Positions 17,971-26,585 are shown, numbered from the stretch's first letter. The stretch: 64,000 nt of DNA from DASUPK01 sp963763955 (GCA_963763955.1 CAVXQP010000007.1:1-64000), one strand, 5' to 3'. Numbers and translations are program-made. The notes: generated by a model from the letters alone, not told the origin.

Positions 17971-18932
17971 CGCAGCGACGAGAGCCAGCGGCCGGCTCGC
18001 TCGCGGAACCGGGGTGTCTCGGGCTCAGGCGACGGCTCGGGGTCGGAGAAGAACCGGCGGGCGGTCTCGGCGTCGCACTCGGCGTCGCGCTCGATCACGC
18101 TCGGGTGCTGCAGCGGAAGCTCGACGTCCACGGCGGGAAGCTCGGAGAGCCCCTCGCCGTCCGAGCTGGTGTGCCTCGAGTCCTCGCCGAAGCCGACGTT
18201 GGTGACGAGGTTGACGTTCGGGTTGATCGCGAGCCCCCCGTTGGCGATGCAGGCGAAGACCCACTGGTAGTCCCAGGTGTCGATCTCCCCGGAGGCGGAC
18301 TCGTCCCAGACGCGGTACCAGAAGCGCCGCTCGTCGGCGTCGGCGAAGCGGGAGAGGACCTCGCTTCTGTCGGGGTCCGAGGACATGACCCACTCGCGCA
18401 GGTCGGGGTCGTAGCGCCGCCACGCCCGCCGCCACGAGGCCCAGCCCCAGATGTGGGGATAGCGCGAGAAGAAGTAGCTCGCGTCGCCCCGCCGGCCGAA
18501 CCCCAGGTTGTCGCCGCTGATGTGCATCACCCGCTCGTCGTCGCGGTAGCGGTCGAGGAGCTCCTCGCAGAAGGGGAAGAACGAGGGATGCGGCAGGCAG
18601 TCGTCCTCGAGCAGGATCGCCTCCTCGACCTCATCGAACACCCAACTGATGCCGCTCGACACCCGGCGCTTGCAGCCCAGATTCGCGTCCGTATAGTCGC
18701 GAGTCACCTCGCAGGGCCAGTCGACCACCTCCGTCGCGGCACGCGCGCGGGCGCAGCGCTCGTCCTCGCCCTCGACATTGGCCCGTGGACCGTCCGCGAC
18801 GACGAGTAGCCGCTCGGGGCGCGCCTGGCGGACCTGCTCGAAGACCCGAGTCGTCGTCTCCGGGCGGTTGAAGATCAGCAGCGCGACGGGGGTTCGCAGC
18901 CCAGATCCAGCCGTTGGGGCGCCTTCGCTCAT
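17967..18932 (-). CDS. GT-A type glycosyltransferase-like protein
   Basis: A 321-residue protein. TPVALLIFNRPETTTRVFEQ opens it, and RLLVVADGPRAN and the acidic motif EEAILLEDDCLPHPSFF resemble GT-A enzymes and the group often annotated as hemolytic protein HlpA-like. WGWASWRRAWRRYD and the ending region INPNVNLVTNVGFGEDSRHT are also typical. It is the first gene of a six-gene operon running to 13099. ATG 18932 has a TAGACT box eight bases upstream, predicting a leaderless transcript. The sugar specificity is unknown. Confidence 0.8.
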   Translation of the reverse strand: MSEGAPTAGSGLRTPVALLIFNRPETTTRVFEQVRQARPERLLVVADGPRANVEGEDERCARARAATEVVDWPCEVTRDYTDANLGCKRRVSSGISWVFDEVEEAILLEDDCLPHPSFFPFCEELLDRYRDDERVMHISGDNLGFGRRGDASYFFSRYPHIWGWASWRRAWRRYDPDLREWVMSSDPDRSEVLSRFADADERRFWYRVWDESASGEIDTWDYQWVFACIANGGLAINPNVNLVTNVGFGEDSRHTSSDGEGLSELPAVDVELPLQHPSVIERDAECDAETARRFFSDPEPSPEPETPRFRERAGRWLSSLR

Positions 18933-18940
18933 GGCGGCGC

Positions 18941-18946
18941 AGTCTA
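18941..18946 (-). promoter_or_regulatory. -10 box TAGACT of the GT/Wzm-Wzt operon
   Basis: On the minus strand TAGACT is followed by eight bases and the ATG at 18932. It would drive the whole export operon. Confidence 0.45.
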
Positions 18947-18958
18947 GGCCGCTCTCGC

Positions 18959-18964
18959 TAGCCT
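18959..18964 (+). promoter_or_regulatory. -10 box TAGCCT of the fkbM gene at 18972
   Basis: TAGCCT lies seven bases before GTG 18972. It is divergent from the box at 18941-18946, and both fit in a 39-bp gap. Confidence 0.4.
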
Positions 18965-18971
18965 CCCTCGT

Positions 18972-19721
18972 GTGTGTGGGGAGAGAGCGTCCCCGGCCGC
19001 GGGAGGCGGCCCTCTGAGCGCCGTCGGGCGTTGGGTCCGCCGGGCCTGGCGAGCGCTCGTCGAGCCGGAGGAGGTCTTCGCGGTCGAGTCCTACTCCCAG
19101 GAGGGCGAGGACATGATCCTTCGCCTCCTGCTCGAGGACCAGGAGAGCGGCTTCTTCGTCGACGTCGGCGCCCACCACCCCGAGCGCTACTCCAACACCG
19201 CCTACTTCCACGCCAAGGGCTGGCGGGGAATGAATATCGACCCCGACCCCAAGTCGATCAAGATGTTCGAGGCGGAGCGTCCCGGCGACACCAACCTCGA
19301 GGTGGGCATCGGCGAGGAGGAGGGAGAGTTCGAGTTCACTCGCTACGGCGAACGCGCGTTGAGCACCTTCGCCACCGAGCGCGTCGAGCAGCTCCGCCGT
19401 GAGGCCCCCCACTACGAGGTCTCGGAGGTGGTCCGGGCCAAGGTGGAGCGGCTGGAATCGATCCTCGGGGAGCACCTCGAGCCCGGCCAGACGATCGACT
19501 TCCTCAACGTCGACGCCGAGGGCAGGGACATCGAGGTACTCCGGTCGAACGACTGGCGCAGGTTCCGGCCGAGGTTCGTCGCCGTCGAGATCGACGTCGG
19601 GTTCGAGGACCTCGCCGCGCACCCGACCTACCGCTTCATGGTGGAGCAGGGCTACCGCTGCGTCGCGAAGACGCCGCGTTCGTCCTTCTTCCAGGTCCTC
19701 GACCCGAGCGGTGCTCGCTAG
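18972..19721 (+). CDS. FkbM family methyltransferase
   Basis: A 249-residue FkbM-type SAM methyltransferase. SYSQEGEDMILRLLLEDQ and FFVDVGAHHPERYSNT are typical of the subgroup often found in glycan clusters; GWRGMNIDPDPKSIKMF is motif II and IDFLNVDAEGRDIEVL the later acidic motif. GTG 18972 is chosen from the position of the TAGCCT box; a shorter start within the first 15 residues is possible. The stop codon overlaps the -10 box of the next gene. Confidence 0.85.
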   Translation: MCGERASPAAGGGPLSAVGRWVRRAWRALVEPEEVFAVESYSQEGEDMILRLLLEDQESGFFVDVGAHHPERYSNTAYFHAKGWRGMNIDPDPKSIKMFEAERPGDTNLEVGIGEEEGEFEFTRYGERALSTFATERVEQLRREAPHYEVSEVVRAKVERLESILGEHLEPGQTIDFLNVDAEGRDIEVLRSNDWRRFRPRFVAVEIDVGFEDLAAHPTYRFMVEQGYRCVAKTPRSSFFQVLDPSGAR

Positions 19722-19724
19722 CCT
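19719..19724 (+). promoter_or_regulatory. -10 box TAGCCT of the GDP-fucose synthase-like gene
   Basis: TAGCCT begins with the stop codon of the upstream fkbM gene and is followed by six bases and the ATG at 19731. Confidence 0.4.
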
Positions 19725-19730
19725 GGTCGG

Positions 19731-20690
19731 ATGACCGGGACGACGCCAGCAGCGGATTTCTGGGCCGGCAAGAAGGTCACCGTCACCGGCGGCGCCGGCT
19801 TTCTCGGCAAGGCGGTGATGCGCCAGCTCGACGAGCTCGGCGCCGACGCGCGCGTCATTCGCTCGGCCGACTACGACCTGAGGGACCGGGCCCCCTGCTT
19901 CGAGGCGCTCGAGGGCGCGCGGGTGGTGTTGCACCTGGCCGCCAACGTGGGCGGCATCGGCTACAACCGGCGCAATCCGGGACCGTTGGCCCACGACAAC
20001 ACGGCCATGGGCCTGAACGTCTTCGAGGCCTGCCGCGAGCTCAAGACCGAGAAGCTCGTCGCTGCCTGCTCGGTCTGCGCCTATCCCAAGTTCACGCCGG
20101 TCCCGTTCTCGGAGGACAACATCTGGGACGGCTATCCCGAGGAGTCGAACGCGCCCTACGGGCTCGCGAAGAAAATGCTGATCGTGCTCTCCGACGCCTA
20201 CCGGCGCCAGTACGGGCTCAACTCCTGCGCCCCGGTGATGGCCAACCTCTACGGGCCCGACGACAACTTCGACCTCGAGGACTCCCACGTGATCGCGGCG
20301 ATGATCCACAAGTACGTCGCCGCCGTCGACCGAGGCGAGGATGTGGTCACGCTCTGGGGCACCGGGGCGCCGACGCGCGAGTTCCTCTACGTCGACGACG
20401 CCGCTCGCGCCCTGCTGCTCGCCGCCGAGAGCTACGACTCCTCCGAGCCGGTCAACATCGGCAACGGCACCGAGACCAGGATCCGCGACCTGGCCGAGAC
20501 GATCAGCGACCTGGTCGGCTTCGAGGGCGAGACCGTCTGGGACAGCTCGCGGCCCGACGGTCAGCCCAAGCGCTACCTCGACGTGAGCCGCGCCCACGAG
20601 CGCTTCGGCTTCGAGGCCGAGATGCCCCTCCGCGACGGGCTCGCCCGGACGATCGAGAGCTTCCGGGCGCAGTCGGCCGTCGCGAGCTGA
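19731..20690 (+). CDS. GDP-L-fucose synthase-like NAD(P)-dependent epimerase/reductase
   Basis: A 319-residue extended SDR. VTGGAGFLGKAVM binds the cofactor. AANVGGIGYNRRNPG, the sequence CSVCAYPK with a Cys at the position used for epimerisation in GDP-fucose synthase, NAPYGLAKK (catalytic Tyr-x3-Lys) and NLYGPDDNFDLEDSHVI all match the Fcl/WcaG family. With Gmd it would make GDP-L-fucose or a related GDP-6-deoxyhexose. A GDP-mannose 3,5-epimerase-like activity cannot be excluded. It has its own -10 box and is followed closely by two fkbM genes. Confidence 0.82.
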   Translation: MTGTTPAADFWAGKKVTVTGGAGFLGKAVMRQLDELGADARVIRSADYDLRDRAPCFEALEGARVVLHLAANVGGIGYNRRNPGPLAHDNTAMGLNVFEACRELKTEKLVAACSVCAYPKFTPVPFSEDNIWDGYPEESNAPYGLAKKMLIVLSDAYRRQYGLNSCAPVMANLYGPDDNFDLEDSHVIAAMIHKYVAAVDRGEDVVTLWGTGAPTREFLYVDDAARALLLAAESYDSSEPVNIGNGTETRIRDLAETISDLVGFEGETVWDSSRPDGQPKRYLDVSRAHERFGFEAEMPLRDGLARTIESFRAQSAVAS

Positions 20691-20694
20691 GCCG

Positions 20695-21648
20695 ATGACA
20701 GCCGCAGTAGAGCGTCTTGCTCCGAGCGAACAGAAGCTCGATCCTGATCGCGTCGTCGACGTCGAGACCAACGTCGGCCCGCTTTGGGTGGAGCGCGACG
20801 CGGGGATCATGACGCCAACGCTGATGGAGAGCGGCGGCTGGCAACCGGATGTGATCCGGCTGATGTCCAAATTCATCCGGCCCGGAATGACGGTCGTCGA
20901 CGCGGGGGCGAACATCGGCTACGTCTCGGTGCGCGCCTCCAAGCTCGTTGGTCCGACAGGCAAGGTCTTCTGTATCGAGGCTGATCCGGCGAACGTCTCG
21001 ATCCTCCGAGCGAACCTCTGGCGGAATGGGTGCAAGAACGCACAGGTCCTCCCGGTCGCCGCCTGGTCGGATCGGGCGGAGCTGAACCTGAACGTCAATC
21101 CCGAGGGTGGCGGAGCATGCACCCAGGTCGGCCCTGGCGCGAATCAGGGATCCACGGTCGCCGCGTACCGCCTGGACGAATTGATCGAAGGAACGGTGGA
21201 CTACCTCAAGATCGACTGCGAGGGCAGCGATCACCTGGTGCTCAGGGGGGCGACCGGGCTGTTCCGAGCAAAGCCGCGGATGATCGCAACGGTTGAATTC
21301 GTCCCCGATCACGACATGCATACGGGTGACACGCCACGGGAGATCCTCGACACCTACCGGGAGCTGGGGTTGAAGCCCTACTCGATCGACTCGACGGGAC
21401 GCCTTCGCCCGACGACCTATGCAGAGCTCGCTGACTCCGGCTCGGACAAAGAGCTGGTCGTCCTCGACTTCGCCCTTTCGCTGCACCGCCCGACACGGTT
21501 GGTAGCCGGTCATTATCTCCTGGACGGCCCGGACCGCGGCTTCGAGCGGTTGCTCCGCCTGGGCGGGGACCTGCTCGAGTACGTGCCCGAGAGGATCAGG
21601 CCGCGAATCCGCCGCCGCGACCGTCAGCGGAGCGAGCTGAGCCGATGA
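20695..21648 (+). CDS. FkbM family methyltransferase, tandem copy 1
   Basis: A 317-residue protein. Residues 65-75 carry the SAM motif VVDAGANIGYVSV, VFCIEADPANVSILRANLW is motif II, and VDYLKIDCEGSDHLVLRGA the acidic motif. The last 30 residues (LLEYVPERIRPRIRRRDR) echo the ends of the neighbouring GT2 proteins, for example GDMLEHVPERIRPKIRTRDR at 9.2 kb. A shared C-terminal tail thus appears on different enzyme types in this locus. It starts four bases after the epimerase stop and overlaps the next gene by 4 bp. Confidence 0.88.
   Translation: MTAAVERLAPSEQKLDPDRVVDVETNVGPLWVERDAGIMTPTLMESGGWQPDVIRLMSKFIRPGMTVVDAGANIGYVSVRASKLVGPTGKVFCIEADPANVSILRANLWRNGCKNAQVLPVAAWSDRAELNLNVNPEGGGACTQVGPGANQGSTVAAYRLDELIEGTVDYLKIDCEGSDHLVLRGATGLFRAKPRMIATVEFVPDHDMHTGDTPREILDTYRELGLKPYSIDSTGRLRPTTYAELADSGSDKELVVLDFALSLHRPTRLVAGHYLLDGPDRGFERLLRLGGDLLEYVPERIRPRIRRRDRQRSELSR
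20707..20765 (+). repeat. 59-bp exact direct repeat, copy 1 (5' end of fkbM genes)
   Basis: This stretch is identical to 21657-21715, 950 bp downstream, inside the 5' coding region of the two fkbM copies. The bases around the two start codons (20682-20699) also match. The rest of the genes is clearly more diverged, so the 5' ends look homogenised. Confidence 0.85.
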
Positions 21649-22691
21649 CGCCCGGGGTAGAGCGTCTTGCTCCGAGCGAACAGAAGCTCGATCCTGATCG
21701 CGTCGTCGACGTCGACACCAGCGTCGGTCCCCTCTGGGTGGAGCGGGACGCTGAGGTCCTGACGCCGAGCCTGATCGAGTCCGGTGATTGGCAGCAGGAT
21801 GTAATGGACCTTCTCTCCAGGGTCGTTCGCGCGGGGATGACGGTCGTCGACGCGGGAGCGAACATCGGCTATGTCTCGGTCGAGGCGTCCAAACTGGTCG
21901 GCCGTACCGGGCGGGTCCTCTGCATCGAGGCCGATCCCGCCAATGTCCCGATACTCCAAGCGAACCTCTGGCGCAACGGGTGCACGAACGCGGAGATCCT
22001 GCCGATCGCCGCGTGGTCGGAGCGAGCCGAGCTGAATTTGAGCGCCAACCCGGAGGGCGGAGGAGCGTGCACACAGGTCGGTCTCGTTCCAGACTGGGGA
22101 TCCAGCGTGCCTGCGTATCGCCTCGACGAGGTGATCGACGAGCCGGTGGACTATCTGAAGATCGACTGTGAGGGCACCGACCATCTGGTCCTCGAGGGGG
22201 CCACGCGCCTCTTCCGAGCGAACCCCCACCTGGTCGCGACGGTGGAATTCGCTCCGGACCACAACTCGCACACCGGAGACACGCCGGGCGACATCCTCGA
22301 CGCCTATCGCGCACTAGAGCTGAAGCCGTACCTGATCAGCATCGGCGGCTGGCTGCGCCCGACCACCTATCCCCATCTCGCTTCCTCCGGGTCCAACGAG
22401 CGACTCGTGGTGTACGACTTTGCCCTCTCGCGGCGGCGGCCGACGCGCCTGGTGCTCGGCTACTACGTCTTCGGCATCCCCAGGCGCGGACTCGAGTGGC
22501 TGCTCGAGCTGGGCGGCGACCTCCTCGAGTACATCCCGGCGCGGATCAGGCCGCCGATCCGCCGGCGGGATCGCCTGGCGAAGCGGCAGGCGGCTAAACG
22601 CCCTCGTGGCTGTAGCGGGTCACCTTGCCGGCCATCTGGTCCTGGAGGGCGGCGACGTCGGCGTCGACCATCAGCTCGACGAGGTCCTTGA
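21645..22691 (+). CDS. FkbM family methyltransferase, tandem copy 2, 3' end uncertain
   Basis: A paralogue of the preceding gene with all motifs intact: VVDAGANIGYVSV, VLCIEADPANVPILQANLW and VDYLKIDCEGTDHLVLEGA. Homology to copy 1 ends at RPPIRRRDR near 22575. Beyond that the frame runs a further 38 residues into low-complexity Arg/Pro/Ser sequence antisense to gmd, overlapping it by 98 bp. A TAA occurs in the +2 frame at 22595, so a small indel may have removed the native stop. Confidence 0.82.
   Translation: MTPGVERLAPSEQKLDPDRVVDVDTSVGPLWVERDAEVLTPSLIESGDWQQDVMDLLSRVVRAGMTVVDAGANIGYVSVEASKLVGRTGRVLCIEADPANVPILQANLWRNGCTNAEILPIAAWSERAELNLSANPEGGGACTQVGLVPDWGSSVPAYRLDEVIDEPVDYLKIDCEGTDHLVLEGATRLFRANPHLVATVEFAPDHNSHTGDTPGDILDAYRALELKPYLISIGGWLRPTTYPHLASSGSNERLVVYDFALSRRRPTRLVLGYYVFGIPRRGLEWLLELGGDLLEYIPARIRPPIRRRDRLAKRQAAKRPRGCSGSPCRPSGPGGRRRRRRPSARRGP
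21657..21715 (+). repeat. 59-bp exact direct repeat, copy 2
   Basis: Identical to 20707-20765; see that entry. Located just after the start codon of the second fkbM copy. Confidence 0.85.
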
Positions 22692-23670
22692 AGCGGACCT
22701 TGGGCTCCCAGCCGAGCCTCTCTTTCGCCTTGGTCGCGTCACCGAGGAGCACGTCGACCTCTGAGGGCCGGTAGTACTTCGGGTCGATTTCGACGTGCTC
22801 GTCAGGATCGAGACCCTGCCTGGCGAAGGCGATCTCGCACGCCTCGCGCACCGTGTGCGTCTCGCCCGTGGAGATGACGAAGTCCTCCGGCTCTTCGCCT
22901 TGGAGCATGCGCCACATGGCGTCCACATAGTCGGGCGCGTAGCCCCAGTCGCGCTGGGCGTCGAGGTTGCCGAGGAAGAGCTTGTCCTGGAGCCCCGCCG
23001 CGATCCGCGCGACGGCCCGGGTGATCTTCCGCGTCACGAAGGTCTCGCCGCGGCGCGGTGACTCGTGGTTGAAGAGGATCCCGTTGACGGCGAACATGTC
23101 ATAGGCCTCGCGGTAGTTCACGGTGGCCCAGTAGGCGGCCGCCTTGGCGACGCCGTACGGGCTGCGCGGATGGAACGGGGTCTCCTCGTTCTGAGGCGGC
23201 GGCGCGGCGCCGAACATCTCGGAGGATGAGGCCTGGTAGAAGCGCGTCTTCACCCCGGCCTCCCTGATCGCTTCGAGGAGCCTGACGGTGCCGGCGCCGG
23301 TGATGTCGAAGGTGTACTCCGGGATGTCGAACGAGACCCGGACGTGGCTCTGCGCGCCCAAGTTGTAGATCTCGTCGGGCTGCAGCTCGTAGAGGAGCTT
23401 GACCAGTGCCACCGAGTCGGAGAGGTCGCCGTAGTGGGTGAAGAGCCGGACACCCTGCTCGTGCGGGTCCTGGTAGAGGTGATCGATCCGGTCGGTGTTG
23501 AAGCTCGAGGAACGGCGCACGATCCCGTGGACCTCGTACCCCTTCTCCAGCAGCAGCTCGGCAAGATAGGAGCCATCCTGACCCGAAATCCCGGTGATCA
23601 GGGCGCGCTTCTCGGTCCCGGGGACCCGGGGAAGACGGGGGGGCGGTTCGTTGGCCTGCGGCTCGTTCAT
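22594..23670 (-). CDS. gmd: GDP-mannose 4,6-dehydratase (copy 2)
   Basis: A 358-residue enzyme from ATG 23670; a TTG at 23727 would add 19 unconserved residues. ALITGISGQDGSYLAELLLE, HGIVRRSSSFNT, YNLGAQSHVRVSF, QASSSEMFG, SPYGVAKAAAYW, NHESPRRGETFVTRKI and LGNLDAQRDWGYA follow the Gmd family almost without change. It converts GDP-mannose to GDP-4-keto-6-deoxymannose, the precursor of GDP-fucose, GDP-rhamnose and related sugars. It is much closer to canonical Gmd than the copy at 10.2-11.1 kb. Confidence 0.95.
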   Translation of the reverse strand: MNEPQANEPPPRLPRVPGTEKRALITGISGQDGSYLAELLLEKGYEVHGIVRRSSSFNTDRIDHLYQDPHEQGVRLFTHYGDLSDSVALVKLLYELQPDEIYNLGAQSHVRVSFDIPEYTFDITGAGTVRLLEAIREAGVKTRFYQASSSEMFGAAPPPQNEETPFHPRSPYGVAKAAAYWATVNYREAYDMFAVNGILFNHESPRRGETFVTRKITRAVARIAAGLQDKLFLGNLDAQRDWGYAPDYVDAMWRMLQGEEPEDFVISTGETHTVREACEIAFARQGLDPDEHVEIDPKYYRPSEVDVLLGDATKAKERLGWEPKVRFKDLVELMVDADVAALQDQMAGKVTRYSHEGV

Positions 23671-23731
23671 GGCCTCGCGCAGCGGGATGGTGGCAGAAGA
23701 CGGCGGTCTAACCCGCCGAGGGGCCAATGGT

Positions 23732-23737
23732 TAACCT
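23732..23737 (+). promoter_or_regulatory. -10 box TAACCT of the epimerase operon
   Basis: TAACCT lies ten bases before ATG 23748, which supports that ATG over the in-frame ATG at 23727. Confidence 0.4.
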
Positions 23738-23747
23738 CGCGCCCACG

Positions 23748-24833
23748 ATGCGCGTCCTGATCACAGGCGGTGCCGGCTTCGTGGGCGCCAACCTCGGCAC
23801 CTCGCTCGCCGCCCGGCATCCCGACTGGGAGCTGATCGCCTACGACAACCTCTACCGGCGCGGCTCCGAGCTGAACCTGCCGCGGCTGGAGCAGGCGGGG
23901 ATTGGCTTCGTGAAGGGGGACGTCCGCTCGGTGGACGACCTGACGGCGATCGAGCCGGTCGACGCGCTGATCGAGTGCTCCGCCGAGCCCTCGGTGCTGG
24001 CTGGCGTTGACGGCGAGACGGCCTACACCGTCCACACCAACCTGATGGGCGCCTACAACTGCCTCGAGATCTGCCGCCGCGATGGGGCACAGCTGGTCTT
24101 CCTCTCGACCAGTCGGGTCTACCCGATGCGACCGCAGTCGGAGCTCGCCTACGAGGAGGGGCCGACGCGCTTCGAGCTCTCCGACGACCAGGAGGTCGAG
24201 GGCGCATCCGCGGCGGGCATCTCCGAGGACTTCCCGCTCGAGGGAGCCCGGAGCCTCTACGGGGCGACCAAGCTGGCGGCCGAGCTCCTGATCGAGGAGT
24301 ACGCCGAGGGCTTCGGGCTGCGGACGGTGATCGACCGCTGCGGGGTGATCACCGGGCCCTGGCAGATGGGCAAGGTCGACCAGGGAGTCTTCGCCTTCTG
24401 GCTCTTTCACCACCACTTCGGCCTCCCGCTGAGCTACATCGGCTACGGAGGCGAGGGAAAGCAGGTGCGCGACCTGTTGCACATCGATGACCTGGTCGAG
24501 CTGGTCGACGAGCAGCTCGCCGACCCGGAGGGCTGGGCGGGCTTCGTCGGCAACGTCGGGGGCGGCCGGGACAACAGCCTCTCGCTGCTCGAGACGACGG
24601 AGATCTGCCGGGAGCTGACCGGCCACGAGGTCCCGATCGAGCGGGTGCCGGAGACCCGGCGGGATGACGTCCCCATCTTCATCGCGGACTGCGCCCGGCT
24701 CTTCGGGCGCACGGACTGGCGCCCGCAGCGGGATCCCCGCCGGACGCTCTCCGACATCCACGAGTGGACCGTCGCGAACGAGTCGAGCCTCGCCGAGACG
24801 CTGGGGCTCGACGCGGCGGCGCGGGTGAACTGA
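23748..24833 (+). CDS. CDP-paratose 2-epimerase-like NAD-dependent epimerase, first of pair
   Basis: A 361-residue extended SDR. MRVLITGGAGFVGANLGTSL binds NAD, LSTSRVYP and SLYGATKLAAEL hold the Ser/Thr and Tyr-x3-Lys, and VIDRCGVITGPWQMGKVDQG is the C-terminal substrate loop typical of CDP-paratose/tyvelose 2-epimerases. The family inverts C2 of CDP-deoxyhexoses, but the CDP-sugar synthesis genes are not in this window, so the true substrate is open. The next gene starts one base after its stop. Confidence 0.8.
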   Translation: MRVLITGGAGFVGANLGTSLAARHPDWELIAYDNLYRRGSELNLPRLEQAGIGFVKGDVRSVDDLTAIEPVDALIECSAEPSVLAGVDGETAYTVHTNLMGAYNCLEICRRDGAQLVFLSTSRVYPMRPQSELAYEEGPTRFELSDDQEVEGASAAGISEDFPLEGARSLYGATKLAAELLIEEYAEGFGLRTVIDRCGVITGPWQMGKVDQGVFAFWLFHHHFGLPLSYIGYGGEGKQVRDLLHIDDLVELVDEQLADPEGWAGFVGNVGGGRDNSLSLLETTEICRELTGHEVPIERVPETRRDDVPIFIADCARLFGRTDWRPQRDPRRTLSDIHEWTVANESSLAETLGLDAAARVN

Positions 24834-24834
24834 C

Positions 24835-25908
24835 GTGCCGCTCGCGATCGTCACCGGCTCGGGAGGCCTGGTCGGCTCCGACTCGGTGCGCCGCCTGGTC
24901 GAGAGCGGCTGGGAGGTCATCGGGCTGGAGAACGACATGCGGGCCCAGTTCTTCGGCCCGGAGGCGTCCACCGCGCACGTGACCGAGGAGCTGGTCGGCC
25001 GCTATCCGGAGTTCAAGGCGATCGACGCCGACATCCGCGACGACGAGGCCGTGCGCAAGGTCTTCACCGAGCACGCTTCGCGCCTCGAGATGGTCATCCA
25101 CGCCGCGTCCCAGCCCTCCCACGACTGGGCGGCCCGGGAGCCCCACACGGACTTCGGCGTCAACGCGGTCGGGACGCTCAACCTGCTCGAGGCGACCCGC
25201 GAGATCAAGCCGGAGGCGACCTTCGTCTTCATGTCGACCAACAAGGTCTACGGCGACACGCCGAACTTCCTGCCGCTCGAGGATCTCGAGCGCCGCCTGG
25301 AGCTCCCCGAGGACCATCCCTACTTCAACGGGATCGACACCACTATGTCGATCGACCGCTCCACCCACTCCCTCTTCGGCGTCTCCAAGGCGGCCGCTGA
25401 TCTGCTCGTGCAGGAGTACGGGCGCTACTTCGACATGCCGACCGTCTGCCTCCGCTGCGGCTGCATCACGGGGCCCTCCCACGCCGGGGCGAGGCTGCAC
25501 GGCTTCCTCGCCTACCTGATGAAGTGCGTGGTGACCGGGACCCCGTACACCGTCTACGGCTACGAGGGCAAGCAGGTCCGCGACAACATCGACGGCTCGG
25601 ACCTGGTCGAGGCCTTTCTCGAGTTCCACCGCTCGCCGCGCAAAGCCGCGGTCTACAACATGGGCGGCGGCCGGGAGTCGAACTGCTCGATGCTCGAGGC
25701 GATCGAGGCCTGCGAGCGGATCGCCGACCGCGAGCTCGCCTGGGAGCTCAGCTCCGACGCCCGCATCGGCGACCACCGCTGGTGGATCAGCGACCTCGGA
25801 GAGTTCCAGCGCGACTATCCCGGCTGGAAGCTGACCCAGGGCATCGAGTCGATCCTGCAGCAGATCCACGATGTGAACGCCGAACGCTGGGTGAGCGCAC
25901 CTGCATGA
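24835..25908 (+). CDS. NAD-dependent epimerase/dehydratase, second of pair, Phe at catalytic Tyr position
   Basis: A 357-residue relative of the preceding protein. IVTGSGGLVGSDSVRRLVE binds the cofactor, FMSTNKVYGDTPN carries the Ser/Thr, and LRCGCITGPSHAGARLHGF the substrate loop. The active-site motif reads HSLFGVSKAAAD, so the usual Tyr-x3-Lys tyrosine is Phe. This may be a feature of its subfamily, which may use another residue, or a loss of activity. The GTG start and 4-bp overlap with the next gene place it in a tight operon. Confidence 0.78.
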   Translation: MPLAIVTGSGGLVGSDSVRRLVESGWEVIGLENDMRAQFFGPEASTAHVTEELVGRYPEFKAIDADIRDDEAVRKVFTEHASRLEMVIHAASQPSHDWAAREPHTDFGVNAVGTLNLLEATREIKPEATFVFMSTNKVYGDTPNFLPLEDLERRLELPEDHPYFNGIDTTMSIDRSTHSLFGVSKAAADLLVQEYGRYFDMPTVCLRCGCITGPSHAGARLHGFLAYLMKCVVTGTPYTVYGYEGKQVRDNIDGSDLVEAFLEFHRSPRKAAVYNMGGGRESNCSMLEAIEACERIADRELAWELSSDARIGDHRWWISDLGEFQRDYPGWKLTQGIESILQQIHDVNAERWVSAPA

Positions 25909-26585
25909 CGGGCGACGGTCCGGGCATCCACTACGAGCGCCTCTATGCATACCGCTTCCGCGACCTCGAGCAGGCCTCACGGACAGCGGTCTGGGGCCCG
26001 ATCGCGGAGTTCATCCATCGCGCCCTGGGGGAGCCGCAGCGGGTCCTCGATCCAGCGGCGGGAAGAGGCGAGTTCATCACGGCGGTCCCCGCGGCCGAGC
26101 GGTGGGCCGTCGACCGCGTGGCGCATATCGGGGGCTCGCAGACGGGCGGGTTCCGGATGCTGATCGGCGACGTGATGGAGGTGCAGCTTCCCGAGGGCCA
26201 CTTCGACGGCGTGTTCGTCTCCAACTTCCTGGAGCACCTGCCGACTCAGGAGGTGATCGGGTCCTTCCTCGCTAGGATGCTCGACGCGACCCGGGAGGGA
26301 GGCCGGATAGCGGTGATGGGACCGAACTACCGCTACTGCTCGGGCGTCTATTGGGACTTCGCGGACCACATCATCGCCCTCACCCATCGCGCGGTCGAGG
26401 AGCACCTGTACGCGGCGGGCTTCGAGCCAGTGCGCACCATCCCGCGTTTCCTGCCGTACTCGTTCACGGGCTCGCTGCCGGCGTCGGCGGGACTGACCGC
26501 CGCCTACCTGCGGTTCCCGCCGGCCTGGCGCGTGTTCGGAAAGCAGTTCCTCGTCATGGGCGAGAAGCCAGGAGGCTCGCGGTGA
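25905..26585 (+). CDS. class I SAM-dependent methyltransferase
   Basis: A 226-residue protein. RVLDPAAGRGEFI is a motif I variant, DGVFVSNFLEHLPTQEVIG motif IV, and REGGRIAVMGPNYRYC motif VI. The ending FGKQFLVMGEKP is typical of small polysaccharide-cluster methyltransferases. The ATG overlaps the epimerase stop as ATGA, and its own stop overlaps the next gene as GTGA. The target could be a sugar nucleotide or the nascent glycan. Confidence 0.82.
   Translation: MTGDGPGIHYERLYAYRFRDLEQASRTAVWGPIAEFIHRALGEPQRVLDPAAGRGEFITAVPAAERWAVDRVAHIGGSQTGGFRMLIGDVMEVQLPEGHFDGVFVSNFLEHLPTQEVIGSFLARMLDATREGGRIAVMGPNYRYCSGVYWDFADHIIALTHRAVEEHLYAAGFEPVRTIPRFLPYSFTGSLPASAGLTAAYLRFPPAWRVFGKQFLVMGEKPGGSR

Noticed and set aside
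18933..20915. Long minus-strand extension of the GT-A-like frame to 20915
   Set aside because: Runs antisense to fkbM and the epimerase; the real gene starts at ATG 18932 with its own -10 box.
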